64,000 nt of DNA, taken from NCBI RefSeq assembly GCF_030316135.1, contig NZ_CP128185.1, positions 2,852,001 to 2,916,000 of the forward strand. Reading direction: 5' to 3'. Each line of letters starts with the position of its first letter. Position 1 is the stretch's first letter. The stretch is from Aliiglaciecola sp. LCG003. GTDB taxonomy: Bacteria > Pseudomonadota > Gammaproteobacteria > Enterobacterales > Alteromonadaceae. This document shows, in pieces, positions 9,137 to 18,376 of this stretch. Below the pieces are notes generated by a model. The model was given only the letters and a program-made list of their open reading frames with translations, made no database searches and had not been told where the DNA came from. Made by a program: the position numbers and the translations under genes.

Positions 9137-9937
9137 ATGGAAAATATCTCATTATCTGAAGTCAATATCTTATTGATTGAGCCCTCAGATACTCAACGTA
9201 AAATCATTACCTCACTACTGATTAAAGAAAATGTCGGTGAGATAGATTCTGTCTCGACGATAGCAGAAGCTAAAAGTGCTTTGAAAGCCCATGGCAGTGA
9301 CGTGGTAGTGAGTTCTATGTATTTCGAAGACGGTACAGGTTTAGATTTGCTAAAGCATATAAAGGGTAATGATGAAACGGCCTCAATTCCGTTTATGCTA
9401 GTAAGCAGTGAAAACCGCGTGGCTAAATTAGATGAATTTAAACAAGCAGGCGTAGCAGCAATATTACCAAAACCTTTTAAACCTGTGCATTTATCACGAG
9501 CATTGAAGGCTACGTTAGAGTTGATCAACACTTCTGAACTAGAACTGGATTTATTTGATGTTGAAGAAGTACGAGTTTTATTGGTTGACGACAGTAGATT
9601 AGCTAGAAACCACATTCGCCGTGTACTAGAAGGCATGGGGTTGAAAAAAATCCAAGAAGCTGAAAATGGTGCAATGGCCCTAACCTACATTAAAGACAAT
9701 ACCTATGACTTAGTTGTAACAGACTACAATATGCCTGAAATGGATGGACGTGAACTTTCAGAATTTATTCGTTTTAATCCGCAGACATCACATATTCCTA
9801 TCATAATGGTAACATCAGAAGCTGCTGACAGCGCGCATATGGCTAACATCCAGCAAACTGGAGTAAACGCGCTATGTGACAAGCCTTTTGAGGCAGATGA
9901 AGTGCGCAGAATGTTAGTCACCTTACTCAGCGACTAA
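9137..9937 (+). CDS. response regulator with two receiver domains, the first lacking its phospho-accepting Asp
   Basis: A 266-residue protein made only of two CheY-like receivers (about 8-128 and 145-264). The second has the acidic pair D151/D152, phospho-acceptor D196 (VVTDYNMPEMDG), the Thr/Ser site and the switch Lys. In the first, the Asp position is Ser (VVVSSMYFEDG, S60) and one acidic residue is lost, so it is likely an unphosphorylatable pseudo-receiver, although its Lys (LPKPF) remains. No output domain is present, so it should signal by protein-protein contact, as CheY-like proteins do. The repeat array begins 21 bases after its stop. Confidence 0.88.
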   Translation: MENISLSEVNILLIEPSDTQRKIITSLLIKENVGEIDSVSTIAEAKSALKAHGSDVVVSSMYFEDGTGLDLLKHIKGNDETASIPFMLVSSENRVAKLDEFKQAGVAAILPKPFKPVHLSRALKATLELINTSELELDLFDVEEVRVLLVDDSRLARNHIRRVLEGMGLKKIQEAENGAMALTYIKDNTYDLVVTDYNMPEMDGRELSEFIRFNPQTSHIPIIMVTSEAADSAHMANIQQTGVNALCDKPFEADEVRRMLVTLLSD

Positions 9938-9958
9938 TTCGCTGAATAGTCTATCGTT

Positions 9959-10556
9959 ATCTGACAGCGGAACACCACCGCTGTCCCCCCTTTCCTTTCA
10001 AATTCAGACTTCCAATCACTTTCGACTTCTCAGCATATAAATCAAACACTGGTTAAATCGCGGTCAAAAACCATGTTTCTGATGAAAGCATTTACGATGG
10101 CTGTCCATGTAATGTTTAATGAAAGCATTTACGATGGCTGTCCATGTAATGATGATCTGACAGCGGAACACCACCGCTGTCTCCCTTTCCTTTCAAATTC
10201 AGACTTCCAATCACTTTCGACTTCTCAGCATAAAAATCAAACACTGGTTAAATCGCGGTCAAAAACCATGTTTCTGATGGAAGCATTTACGATGGCTGTC
10301 CATGCAATGATGATGGGTGTCCATGCAATGATGATGTATTTACGATGGCTGTCCATGTAATGGCGATCTGACAGCGGAACACCACCGCTGTCCCCCTTTC
10401 CTTTCAAATTCAGACTTCCAATCACTTTCGACTTCTCAGCATAAAAATCAAACACTGGTTAAATCGCGGTCAAAAACCATGTTTCTGATGGAAGCATTTA
10501 CGATGGCTGTCCATGTAATGTTTACGATGGCTGTCCATGTAATGGTCCATGTAATG
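9959..10556 (+). repeat. hierarchical tandem repeat array (three ~155-bp units plus a 24-bp minisatellite)
   Basis: A unit beginning ATCTGACAGCGG starts at 9959, 10155 and 10366, and the three copies are nearly identical over about 155 bp. Each unit ends in a 24-bp motif beginning TTTACGATGGC and ending CCATGTAATG. Full copies lie at 10091-10114, 10128-10151, 10286-10309, 10339-10362, 10497-10520 and 10521-10544, with partial ones at 10312-10330 and 10545-10556. Each large unit starts with an 8-bp hairpin (GACAGCGG/CCGCTGTC). Open frames across the array are by-products of the repetition. No mobile gene lies inside the array; the IS element begins 14 bp after it. Confidence 0.9.
9963..9985 (+). 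terminator. hairpin after the double-receiver gene, repeated in the array
   Basis: GACAGCGG and CCGCTGTC form a perfect 8-bp stem around a 7-base loop, followed by a C/T-rich tract (CCCCCTTTCCTTT). It could end transcription of the regulator gene, although the tract is not a clean run of T. The same hairpin recurs at about 10159 and 10370. Confidence 0.4.
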
Positions 10557-10648
10557 AATGGGTGATGAGATGGACGCTCCCCAATACGGCGTCAATGCGC
10601 CAAAATAGTAGTTCTTAAACAAGACTATTTACATAGGGAACGTCCAAT

Positions 10649-11674
10649 ATGAAGCTTAAAACAATTACCATCGATTTGGCAAAGACTGTATTTCAAGTGT
10701 GCGGAGTAAATGAACATATTAAACCGCAATTTAATAAGAAATTAAAACGGACTGAGCTACTTGATTTTATGCGCCAACAACCACCTACGTTGGTGGTGAT
10801 GGAAGCCTGTTATTCATCGCATTACTGGGGGCGTGAAATTGCTAAATTAGGTCATGATACCAAGCTTATACCAGCCCAACATGTCACGCCTTTTGTGCGA
10901 GGCAACAAGAATGACCATAACGATGCTTTTGCCATAGCAGAAGCCAGCCAGCGCTCACATATCCGCTTTGTCCCCGTAAAATCTGAGCAACAGCAAGAAA
11001 TTAATTGCTTGCATCGAATTCGAGAGCGCTTAATTAGAAACAAAACGGCCCTGAGTAACCAGATACGCGGGTTGTTAAGTGAATTTGGGGTAATATTTCC
11101 TTGTGGCCACGTGGCCTTGTGTGCAGGATTAGCCCAAGTAATTGATAGCGAACAACGCAGTAACCAGTTGAGAACCATGATGCGCGCGTTAAAGGCAGAA
11201 TATGAAGACACACGCTCTCGCATCAAGGCCATTGAGCAGCAATTGCATCACTTTGTTAATAACAGTGAAAGTGGCAAAATATTGCTCAGCATCCCAGGGA
11301 TTGGTTTCATTAATGCCTCAGCGTTTTTAGCCGCCATTGATAAAGGCCAGGCGTTTAATAATCCCAAAGAATTTGCCGTGTGGTTAGGGCTGACGCCTAA
11401 ACAACACGCCTCAGGCAATATCAGTAAGATGGGCGGCATTACCAAACGCGGAGACCGTTATTTACGTAAACAACTGGTACATGGTGCGCGGTCTGTCGTG
11501 AGTCGTGCCGCGCAAAGAACTGATCCGTTATCACTGTGGGCCACTAAACTTCGCGTTACCAAGCCGTTTAATAAAGTGGCAGTCGCCGTCGCCCATCGTT
11601 TAGCACGTTTAATCTGGATATTGCTCACACGTCAGGAGCACTATCGCGTTACGTCCTCACAAGTGAGCGCATAA
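10649..11674 (+). CDS. IS110/IS1111-family transposase (DEDD recombinase)
   Basis: A 341-residue intact transposase. The N-terminal RuvC-like DEDD domain contains IDLAKTVFQV (Asp at about 9), the conserved Glu in VVMEACYSSHYW (about 52), and KNDHNDAFAIAEA (about 92-104). After a coiled-coil linker the C-terminal domain (about 210-310) has LLSIPGIGFINASAFLAAI and the Ser-containing GITKRGDRYLRKQL, the region of the catalytic serine. These enzymes insert circular intermediates at sites chosen by an element-encoded guide RNA. The gene looks functional. Confidence 0.95.
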   Translation: MKLKTITIDLAKTVFQVCGVNEHIKPQFNKKLKRTELLDFMRQQPPTLVVMEACYSSHYWGREIAKLGHDTKLIPAQHVTPFVRGNKNDHNDAFAIAEASQRSHIRFVPVKSEQQQEINCLHRIRERLIRNKTALSNQIRGLLSEFGVIFPCGHVALCAGLAQVIDSEQRSNQLRTMMRALKAEYEDTRSRIKAIEQQLHHFVNNSESGKILLSIPGIGFINASAFLAAIDKGQAFNNPKEFAVWLGLTPKQHASGNISKMGGITKRGDRYLRKQLVHGARSVVSRAAQRTDPLSLWATKLRVTKPFNKVAVAVAHRLARLIWILLTRQEHYRVTSSQVSA

Positions 11675-11689
11675 CATGAATCACTTTAC

Positions 11690-12060
11690 GTTATCCCTGT
11701 CGAGCTCAATTCCGTGTAGGACAAAGGCACCAAGCCTGTGTGGGTGTTGTGGAAGGCAAGACACGGGATAACACTTACTTTACCTACCCCGCTTAGTCAT
11801 AAAATGATGAAGAAAACGGTCTACCTACCTCATCAAAGCCAGACTTAGACACGGATAACAATCCGACTGGGTGTTTTTAGGCGATAAGGTTCGGAGTTCA
11901 TCAGAGGCCAGCGTTGATTAAACCAACGCTAATAAAGAGCCTGAATATATGTCAGAACTAAGCCATTTTAGACTGCCTTCAAGACAACAGACTAGCGGTA
12001 ATAGAATAGTAAAAACGTAATTCGTGCAGAAAATCAGCACGAAGGGGCAATTAGTACGTT
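11690..12060 (+). ncRNA. candidate guide (bridge/seek) RNA region of the IS1111-type element
   Basis: About 390 bases between the transposase stop and the right inverted repeat have no credible gene but several stem-loops. GTTATCCC at 11690-11697 pairs with GGGATAAC at 11765-11772. AGCGTTG/CAACGCT pair at 11910-11930. A two-part stem at 12014-12060 pairs AACGTA with TACGTT outside and CGTGC with GCACG inside, leaving an asymmetric internal loop of 3 against 13 bases. IS1111-group elements encode their guide RNA in this downstream region. The exact transcript limits are not known; pairing was judged by eye. Confidence 0.5.
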
Positions 12061-12201
12061 GACATCAGGGGAGCGTCCATATATGTCTTTATAAAGATTT
12101 GGATTAATCGGGAGTCTTTATATATGTCAAGGTAACGCAGGGATATATTGCTAGAGATTCACGATTATGAATAAGATATGCAAACATAATCGAACTATTG
12201 A

Positions 12202-12230
12202 TTGACAAGTGAGGGGTGAATTAATAGATT
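12202..12230 (+). promoter_or_regulatory. probable pheA promoter
   Basis: A perfect -35 box TTGACA (12202-12207), a 17-base spacer and TAGATT (12225-12230) make a good sigma70 promoter about 146 bases upstream of pheA. Transcription would begin near 12237, ahead of the terminator-like hairpin. It lies outside the IS element, so pheA expression need not depend on the insertion. Confidence 0.6.
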
Positions 12231-12236
12231 CGAGGT

Positions 12237-12284
12237 ATGAAAAAAATCCACTTCACAAAACGGTTGTTTTATACGCCCCCCTAG
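12237..12284 (+). CDS. candidate pheA leader peptide (uncertain)
   Basis: A 15-codon frame, MKKIHFTKRLFYTPP, lies between the promoter and the attenuator-like hairpin. Its Phe-Tyr pair and further Phe would suit a Phe-sensing leader such as pheL, but it has fewer Phe codons than E. coli pheL. Its ATG falls at the predicted transcription start, with no proper ribosome binding site. It may be leaderless or simply chance. Confidence 0.25.
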   Translation: MKKIHFTKRLFYTPP

Positions 12285-12322
12285 CCTTAGGTGAGTGTTT
12301 GTTGTGAATTTACGAGTCCACA

Positions 12323-12355
12323 CAAAACCTCCAAAGCATGGAGGTTTTGCATTTT
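12323..12355 (+). terminator. attenuator-like terminator upstream of pheA
   Basis: CAAAACCTCC (12323-12332) and GGAGGTTTTG (12340-12349) form a perfect 10-bp stem with a 7-base loop, followed by CATTTT. It lies between the promoter and pheA, only 20 bases before the start. An upstream segment GTTTGTTGTG could pair with the CACACAAAAC at the left arm (8 of 10 pairs) as an antiterminator, which supports attenuation control. Confidence 0.6.
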
Positions 12356-12375
12356 AAAAGCAGGTGAAGAGTCAA

Positions 12376-13557
12376 ATGTCTACACAGGAACTAGAACAGC
12401 TAAGAGAGAAGATTACGACTCTCGATAGCAACCTTTTAAAATTACTCGCCCAACGCCAGCAATATACCAATAGTGTTGCAGAAACTAAGATCCGTAACCA
12501 AATTCCGGTTCGAGATCATCAACGTGAAGAGCAGCTATTGATCCGCTTAATTAAACAAGGCAAAGAGTTTGGTTTAGATGCGCATTACGTCACCCAAATT
12601 TTTCATGTTGTGATAGAAGATTCGGTGTTGAATCAACAAGCTTTACTGGCGGAAAGAGCCAACCCTGGCAGCAGCCTGCCGCTAAACCGAGTGGCATTTC
12701 TAGGTGACCGCGGCTCATACAGTTATTTAGCCACCCAAAAGTATTTTTCCCGTCGCCCTGGTGAGCTAATGGAAATTGGCTGTAAAAGTTTTGCAGAAAT
12801 CGTCAAAAAGGTAGAAACCAATGAGGCTGACTATGCGGTATTGCCGATTGAAAATACTTCATCCGGCAGTATCAACGAAGTCTACGACCAACTACAGCAC
12901 ACCAGTTTATCTATTATTGGCGAATTAACCCATCCAATAAAACATGCGATGTTAGTAGCAAAAGATATCGAAATGAGCAAGATTCGTACACTTTACGCCC
13001 ACCCTCAAGTGTTCGCTCAGTGCAGTCACTTTCTTGCTGAATTGGGTAATGTCGAAGTTAAACCCTGTGACAGCACCTCAGCAGCCATGCTTAAAGTAAA
13101 TGAACTAGGTAGCGATTGCGCCGCAGCCATAGGTAGTGAAGCAGGTGGCGCACTCTATGGGCTAACTGCAATAAAGTCTAATCTAGCTAATCAGAAAGAG
13201 AACCACAGTCGATTTATCGTAGTCGCGCGTAAAGCAGTGAAAGTCCCATTACAGGTTCCGGCAAAGACCACCTTAGTCATGTCGACTGTGCAAAAATCAG
13301 GGGCGCTAGTAGAAGCCCTGACCGTTTTGCGTGACAACAATATCAATATGACCAAGCTGGAATCTCGCCCGATTACCGGAAATCCATGGGAAGAGATGTT
13401 CTATATTGATGTTGAAGGAAATGTACAAGATGGTCCGATGCAAACAGCATTGGATAAACTCAAGGGAACAACACGATATTTTAAAGTGTTGGGCTGTTAC
13501 CCAAGTGAAGAAATTAGTCCCACCAAGGTTGCAGCAGTCCATGCTTTAGCAGATTAA
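12376..13557 (+). CDS. pheA: bifunctional chorismate mutase/prephenate dehydratase (P-protein)
   Basis: A 393-residue protein with three domains: AroQ-type chorismate mutase (about 1-90), prephenate dehydratase (about 103-280; FLGDRGSYSYLA, PIENTSSGSINEVYD) and a C-terminal ACT domain (about 297-380) with the Phe-binding ESRPITGNPWE motif. It converts chorismate through prephenate to phenylpyruvate and should be feedback-inhibited by phenylalanine. ATG 12376 is preferred; a GTG at 12364 in the same frame is possible. tyrA and aroF lie nearby on the other strand, separated by a broken MCP gene. Confidence 0.96.
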   Translation: MSTQELEQLREKITTLDSNLLKLLAQRQQYTNSVAETKIRNQIPVRDHQREEQLLIRLIKQGKEFGLDAHYVTQIFHVVIEDSVLNQQALLAERANPGSSLPLNRVAFLGDRGSYSYLATQKYFSRRPGELMEIGCKSFAEIVKKVETNEADYAVLPIENTSSGSINEVYDQLQHTSLSIIGELTHPIKHAMLVAKDIEMSKIRTLYAHPQVFAQCSHFLAELGNVEVKPCDSTSAAMLKVNELGSDCAAAIGSEAGGALYGLTAIKSNLANQKENHSRFIVVARKAVKVPLQVPAKTTLVMSTVQKSGALVEALTVLRDNNINMTKLESRPITGNPWEEMFYIDVEGNVQDGPMQTALDKLKGTTRYFKVLGCYPSEEISPTKVAAVHALAD

Positions 13558-13591
13558 CAAACGGCAGCTTCACCTAGATGAGTAACTAAAC

Positions 13592-13626
13592 AAAATCCGT
13601 TAGTAAACCAGACTAACGGATTTTTT
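13592..13626 (+). terminator. Rho-independent terminator of pheA, possibly bidirectional
   Basis: AATCCGTTAG and CTAACGGATT form a perfect 10-bp stem with a 9-base loop, followed by TTTTT on the plus strand and preceded by AAA. It lies between the convergent pheA and MCP pseudogene and could serve both. Confidence 0.85.
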
Positions 13627-13639
13627 AGTTTATAGTTAT

Positions 13640-15961
13640 TTATACTTTGAACCGAGACACCAGCTCTCGGGTCTTTTCAGCAATTTTAGCTAGTTCCTCT
13701 GCAGCCTGTCGGGTTTGATTTGAACCATCCATGACTTCACTAGCCATATCGTTAATTTTTTGTACACTTTCCGCAACCGAAGCTGACGTTGCATTTTGTT
13801 CAACTGTGGTTGCAACCACCGTATCCGTCAAAGCTAATAGCGCTTTAAGCGACACAGATAATTCATCCATTGCCACTGTAACTAAATCGACTAAATGAAT
13901 ACCGCCGCTGGCCGCAGCGCCTGCCCTTTCCATACGTTCAACTGATTTTTGAGAAGAAATATTCATCACTTCTACGAGTTTTGATATTTCAACTGTGCTT
14001 TGTTGTGAGCGTGTAGCAAGGGCGCGCACTTCATCTGCAACTACAGAAAACCCCCGACCTGCCTCTCCAGCCCGAGCAGCCTCAATTGCCGCATTTAAGG
14101 CCAGCAAGTTAGTCTGATCTGCAATACTGGTGATTACAGTTAAGGCTGCTGTTATTTGTTGTACTTCATTTTTTAAACTCGATATCACTTCGCTTGAATC
14201 ATTAATCAATTGCACCAGAAGTTTAATGTTCTGAGCTGCCATATCAGCACGCTCCATATTCTCTTTTAAACTCTCTTGTGCTTGTAAACTTTTGGTACTG
14301 GTATCTACGGTAGAGCGCGAAACCTCTTCGATTGAGGCCGCCAGCTCAACCATAGAAGATGAGACTATTTCGGTTTGCTCTCCTTGAATCGAAGTAATAT
14401 TATAGCTTTGGCTAGTTACAGCACTAAGTTGTTGAGAGGCTGACGCCAAGGTATCAGCATCCAACTTTATCTGCGCAATAATTTCACGAATCTGCCCAAT
14501 AAAGGTATTAAAACTTTGAGTCACTCGATTTATTTCTGGAATATTAGAGGACTTTAAGCGGCTAGTAAGATCACCGTTCCCAGAGGTTACTTCCTCAAAC
14601 GCATCCCCCAATTCATTTAAAGGCTTCACCATCCGATTAGAAATAAACCATGAAATAACGCCGGCGATAAAGACCAAAATAATCATCTCTAAGATCATGG
14701 TCCAAATTAATTCATTGCGGAGACTTTTAGATGCTTGGACGGCCTCATCTACTTTAATTTCCGCTAAAATCGCCATTTGAATATTGCCAACTTTAAGGGG
14801 GGAATATGCAGAAAAAACCTCTATACCATTGTAGTCTTCTACTTTCATAAACCCTGACTGCCCGCTCAATGCGGCCTTTGCACTTGCGGTATCAACAGGT
14901 TGAACACCGATAGACGTGTTTCGAGCACGCATTTCTTTGGCTTGATTGGGGTGTACTTCACTGATCTCTTTAATATATGAGTCCATGTCTTCTAAAAAAT
15001 AGCGACTTTCTGTTATCAGTACGCCAGCGGAGCTGACTAGATAAGATTCTCCGGTATCACCAAAGCCATAGTCCTTCCACTTTCCAGAATGAGTTAATAG
15101 ACTGTTCAAATGTTTCATCGGCATTTTATAGATCAATACAGCAGCTTTGTTGCCGTCAACATAAATAGGTGAAGAAGCGAAGCCAGACAAGGCATCATAT
15201 GAGGGACGATAGTTTCTAAAGTGAGTGAAAAACACCTCATCTTCTGAGCTTGATTTAGCCGCCATTTGATAGGCAAGACCAATCTCAGAGTTTGCGTAGG
15301 GACCGGTTTTTAAGTTGGTGGCAAAATCGACCTTTTTAAAAACACTGTACACAATATCGCCGGTTTTTATGTCTACAATATAAATATCGCTATAGTTAAA
15401 CTCTTCAGAAAAGTGACGTATTGAAGGGTGATGCTTCGCATGTGCAGTGGCATAATCAGTATTATTTCTAAGTTGGGTTAGCTCTGCCTTCTCTGCTAAT
15501 GGATAATCTGACCCTGCGATAAAGTCATATTATAAAGCTAAACCATTGGCACCTATACTGGTTAAGACTTCTGATGCTTTTTGAATTTTATGTGGATTTA
15601 ACTCATTGAAGTGCTACACAAAATCTTTGTCATAGAACTCCTCAGTTTTGCTAATTTCAGTTGAATTAATATTACCCCGCTGACTATGGTATTGATTGAA
15701 AGCAGGAATAAATTCGCGCGCAGCTTCAATGGTAGATAGCGAAAAAGATTGAACTCTCAGCTGTGACTCAATGATATGGAAGTACTCTTCAACGGCTTCC
15801 CTGCTTTGAGCACTTTGACTAATGAGCTTTTGTTTAGCTGACTCAGTTAGGGCTTCTGAGGCTCTATTGGCAGCGATATTAACCGAAATCACACCCAACA
15901 CAATAATTGAAAGTGCGACTAAACTCAAAGTGGCAATAATTAACCGTAATCGTAAACTCAT
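13640..15961 (-). pseudogene. methyl-accepting chemotaxis protein gene broken by two in-frame stop codons
   Basis: One uninterrupted frame reads as a complete MCP of about 774 codons from ATG 15961, except for TAG at 15614-15616 and TAA at 15530-15532. The parts are: a membrane helix (about residues 4-30), a periplasmic Cache-like sensor, a second helix, a HAMP segment and a full signalling domain with the tip sequence [25 protein letters not shown]. The reading frame is unchanged across both stops, so there is no frameshift. From a GTG at 15352 a 570-residue product lacking the first membrane helix could still be made. An alternative TTG start lies at 16003. Confidence 0.8.
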
Positions 15962-16074
15962 GGAACAGATACTTAGCGCAAGGCGAACAAATAGTTGAAA
16001 CAAAATCCTAGACCAAATTTTTAACCAGTACCACTAGTAATGTGATTTAGGGCTAAATAACCCGCTACTAGCTT

Positions 16075-17208
16075 TTATAGAACCCTATCGTCATCAGCTT
16101 TGAGCAATAATTTTTTACTGCTTACTAAGCATTCTTTAGCATATGGGCCAAACCAGTTACCAATGGCAAAAAACTGTTTTACAAATTCGCCTTTGTTATT
16201 CCCTTCCAACAATGACAGTGCGGCATCGAAGCGGTCACGAAAACGCTTCAATAATCCTATACTCTCAACGTTGTTAAAGATTATATCTGCATAAAGCTCT
16301 GGATCTTGAGCAAATAAACGACCGACCATCGCCAACTCAAGGCGGTAGATCGGCGAGCTAAATGCGACCAACTGTTGAAGATCTGGATTCTCCCCAGCTA
16401 AATGAGCACCGTAAACAAAACTACTAAAATGGCGCATAACTTGTATAAACGCCATAGCATCATCATGTTCTTGGGCCGTGCTCAAATGCACAATTGCTCC
16501 CCACATTTGGATTTGTTCGACTAGCCACTGATAGGCTTCCGGCTGACGCCCCTCACAAACCACCACAACTTGCTTAACTAAGCTTTGAACATCTGGACCA
16601 AACATTGGATGTAAGCCCACCACAGGTCCACTGTGATTGTCTAACATAGTTTGCAGGGGTTTTTGCTTTGTGCTGGTAATATCAGCCAAGATACTTTTTT
16701 TCGGTATGAACTGAGCCACTTGGGCAATAACCGTTTCCGTCAACGCAATAGGCACAGCAATTAAGACCAAATCTGCGCCTGTCAATATCTGCTCGGCCTT
16801 AGGCCAATCTTTATACTCAAGAATCTCAACCTGATAACCGCTTCTTTTAAACATATCGACAAAAATACGCCCTAAAGCCCCTCGCCCACCCACTATCACT
16901 ATTTTATTTACCTTTGCTGCTACGCATAAATATTGATTGCTTTGGGTTTGATAAGACTCGCGCATAATACGGCGTAATAAATCTTCGATTAAGCTTGCTG
17001 AAACCCCTTTAGATTCACCCTCAGCGCGACGTTTGCTAATCAGCTCGGCCTCTCTGCTAGGAACATATACCGGCAAGCCTCTGCGACTTTTGTATTCTCC
17101 AACCTTAGTGGTTAAGCGTGCGCGCTGCGCAAGCAAATCGACCAGTTGGCTATCCAACTGGTCGATTTTCAGACGTAAATTATCGAGTGATTCTGGATTG
17201 TCTGACAT
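16075..17208 (-). CDS. tyrA: bifunctional chorismate mutase/prephenate dehydrogenase (T-protein)
   Basis: A 377-residue protein: AroQ chorismate mutase (about 1-90), then an NAD-binding domain with [12 protein letters not shown] (about 106-117) and a helical prephenate dehydrogenase domain ([13 protein letters not shown] at about 197-209; the following H-rich part binds substrate). It makes 4-hydroxyphenylpyruvate for tyrosine. It starts 12 bases after aroF ends, giving the aroF-tyrA operon known from enterics. TyrR control is likely from a box upstream of aroF. Confidence 0.96.
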   Translation of the reverse strand: MSDNPESLDNLRLKIDQLDSQLVDLLAQRARLTTKVGEYKSRRGLPVYVPSREAELISKRRAEGESKGVSASLIEDLLRRIMRESYQTQSNQYLCVAAKVNKIVIVGGRGALGRIFVDMFKRSGYQVEILEYKDWPKAEQILTGADLVLIAVPIALTETVIAQVAQFIPKKSILADITSTKQKPLQTMLDNHSGPVVGLHPMFGPDVQSLVKQVVVVCEGRQPEAYQWLVEQIQMWGAIVHLSTAQEHDDAMAFIQVMRHFSSFVYGAHLAGENPDLQQLVAFSSPIYRLELAMVGRLFAQDPELYADIIFNNVESIGLLKRFRDRFDAALSLLEGNNKGEFVKQFFAIGNWFGPYAKECLVSSKKLLLKADDDRVL

Positions 17209-17220
17209 GATAAATTTCGC

Positions 17221-18312
17221 TTATGCCGATTCCCGTAGTTTGTTTAAACGCATGGGTAATACTGTGATTAGTTTTTCTCTAGAATGATCGAGCAAATCCT
17301 CTGTCGCCTTCCAATCAATGCAGCCATCAGTGATAGACACACCATACTCTAGATCTTTTAGGGTTTTGCCGTCACTACTTTGATTGCCTGCTTTAAGATG
17401 GCTTTCGAGCATTACACCAATTATAGACTGATTCCCTTCAAGGATCTGATTAACCACATTTTGCGCCACTAAAGGCTGACGGCGGTAATCTTTGCTAGAA
17501 TTAGCATGACTACAATCAACAACTAAACCTGCAAAAAGATTAGCGTTGCTCATTTCAGTTTCGCAATCAGACACACAAACTGAATCATAGTTTGGCTGTT
17601 TACCACCCCGTAAGATTATATGCCCATCTGGGTTGCCTTGGGTTTTGATAACACTGACCTGGCCTTGCTTATTGATCCCCATAAAACGGTGACCCGATGC
17701 GGCTGATTGCAAGGCATTAATAGCGATACCTAAACTGCCATCCGTACCATTTTTAAAGCCTACTGGCATGGATAAACCACTGGCCATTTCACGGTGAGTT
17801 TGTGACTCCGAGGTTCTTGCACCAATAGCAGACCAACTAAATAATTCTGCGAGATATTGGGGGCTAATGGGATCTAAGGCTTCAGTAGCCACAGGCAGTT
17901 CAAGCTCAGCCAACCAAATCAATAGCTCGCGAGCTTTACGTAAACCACACTCAATATCAAAGGAGCCGTCAAGATGAGGATCATTTATCATCCCTTTCCA
18001 GCCAACGGTAGTACGCGGCTTTTCAAAGTACACTCGCATAACGATATACAACGTATCTTTACTGGATTCATGTAGCTCTTTGAGTTTTATCGCATACTCT
18101 TTAGCCGACTCAATATCGTGGATTGAACATGGTCCGCTGATAACCAATAAACGGTGGTCACGACGGTGAATAATATCGGAGATGATGGCACGAGAATCTT
18201 CAATTCCTTTCAGTGCTTTGTCGCTAATGGGTAGTTCTGCGGCCAATTGCTCAGGAGTTACAATAACGTCCTCAGATGAAATATGGACATTATTGACGGG
18301 ATCTTTAATCAT
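17221..18312 (-). CDS. aroF: 3-deoxy-7-phosphoheptulonate synthase (DAHP synthase), class I
   Basis: A 363-residue type I DAHP synthase. Visible family motifs are LLVISGPCSIHD (about 52-63), MRVYFEKPRTTVGWKGMIND (about 91-110), GARTSESQTHREMASGLSMP (about 160-180), FKNGTDGS and VDCSHANSSKD (metal and phosphate binding). It condenses phosphoenolpyruvate and erythrose 4-phosphate, the entry step of the shikimate pathway. The tyrosine-sensitive isoenzyme name is inferred from the operon with tyrA, not from allosteric residues. Confidence 0.93.
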   Translation of the reverse strand: MIKDPVNNVHISSEDVIVTPEQLAAELPISDKALKGIEDSRAIISDIIHRRDHRLLVISGPCSIHDIESAKEYAIKLKELHESSKDTLYIVMRVYFEKPRTTVGWKGMINDPHLDGSFDIECGLRKARELLIWLAELELPVATEALDPISPQYLAELFSWSAIGARTSESQTHREMASGLSMPVGFKNGTDGSLGIAINALQSAASGHRFMGINKQGQVSVIKTQGNPDGHIILRGGKQPNYDSVCVSDCETEMSNANLFAGLVVDCSHANSSKDYRRQPLVAQNVVNQILEGNQSIIGVMLESHLKAGNQSSDGKTLKDLEYGVSITDGCIDWKATEDLLDHSREKLITVLPMRLNKLRESA

Positions 18313-18376
18313 AGTTCGATTTTTACCTTATAATTCGGTGTAGGTGTAGATGTAGATAGAGTAGTCACAACAGAGC

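Larger units (their letters stand above)
10570..12080 (+). mobile_element. IS110-family insertion sequence, IS1111 group
   Basis: The element is bounded by 13-bp perfect inverted repeats, ATGGACGCTCCCC at 10570-10582 and its complement at 12068-12080, and holds one intact transposase gene. Inverted repeats of this type, close to but not exactly at the ends, mark the IS1111 group; classical IS110 elements lack them. True ends may lie a few bases outside. No target duplication is seen, as expected for the family. The long non-coding part lies downstream of the transposase, the IS1111 arrangement. The element sits right after the repeat array and upstream of pheA. Confidence 0.85.

Noticed and set aside
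10073-10455. Small protein genes on both strands within the repeat array
   Set aside because: The frames exist only because the 155-bp and 24-bp units repeat. They have no ribosome binding sites and their sequences are simple echoes of the repeats.
9959-10556. CRISPR array
   Set aside because: The repeats are direct but irregularly spaced, nested within larger duplications, and the intervening DNA is itself repeated. No cas genes are nearby.
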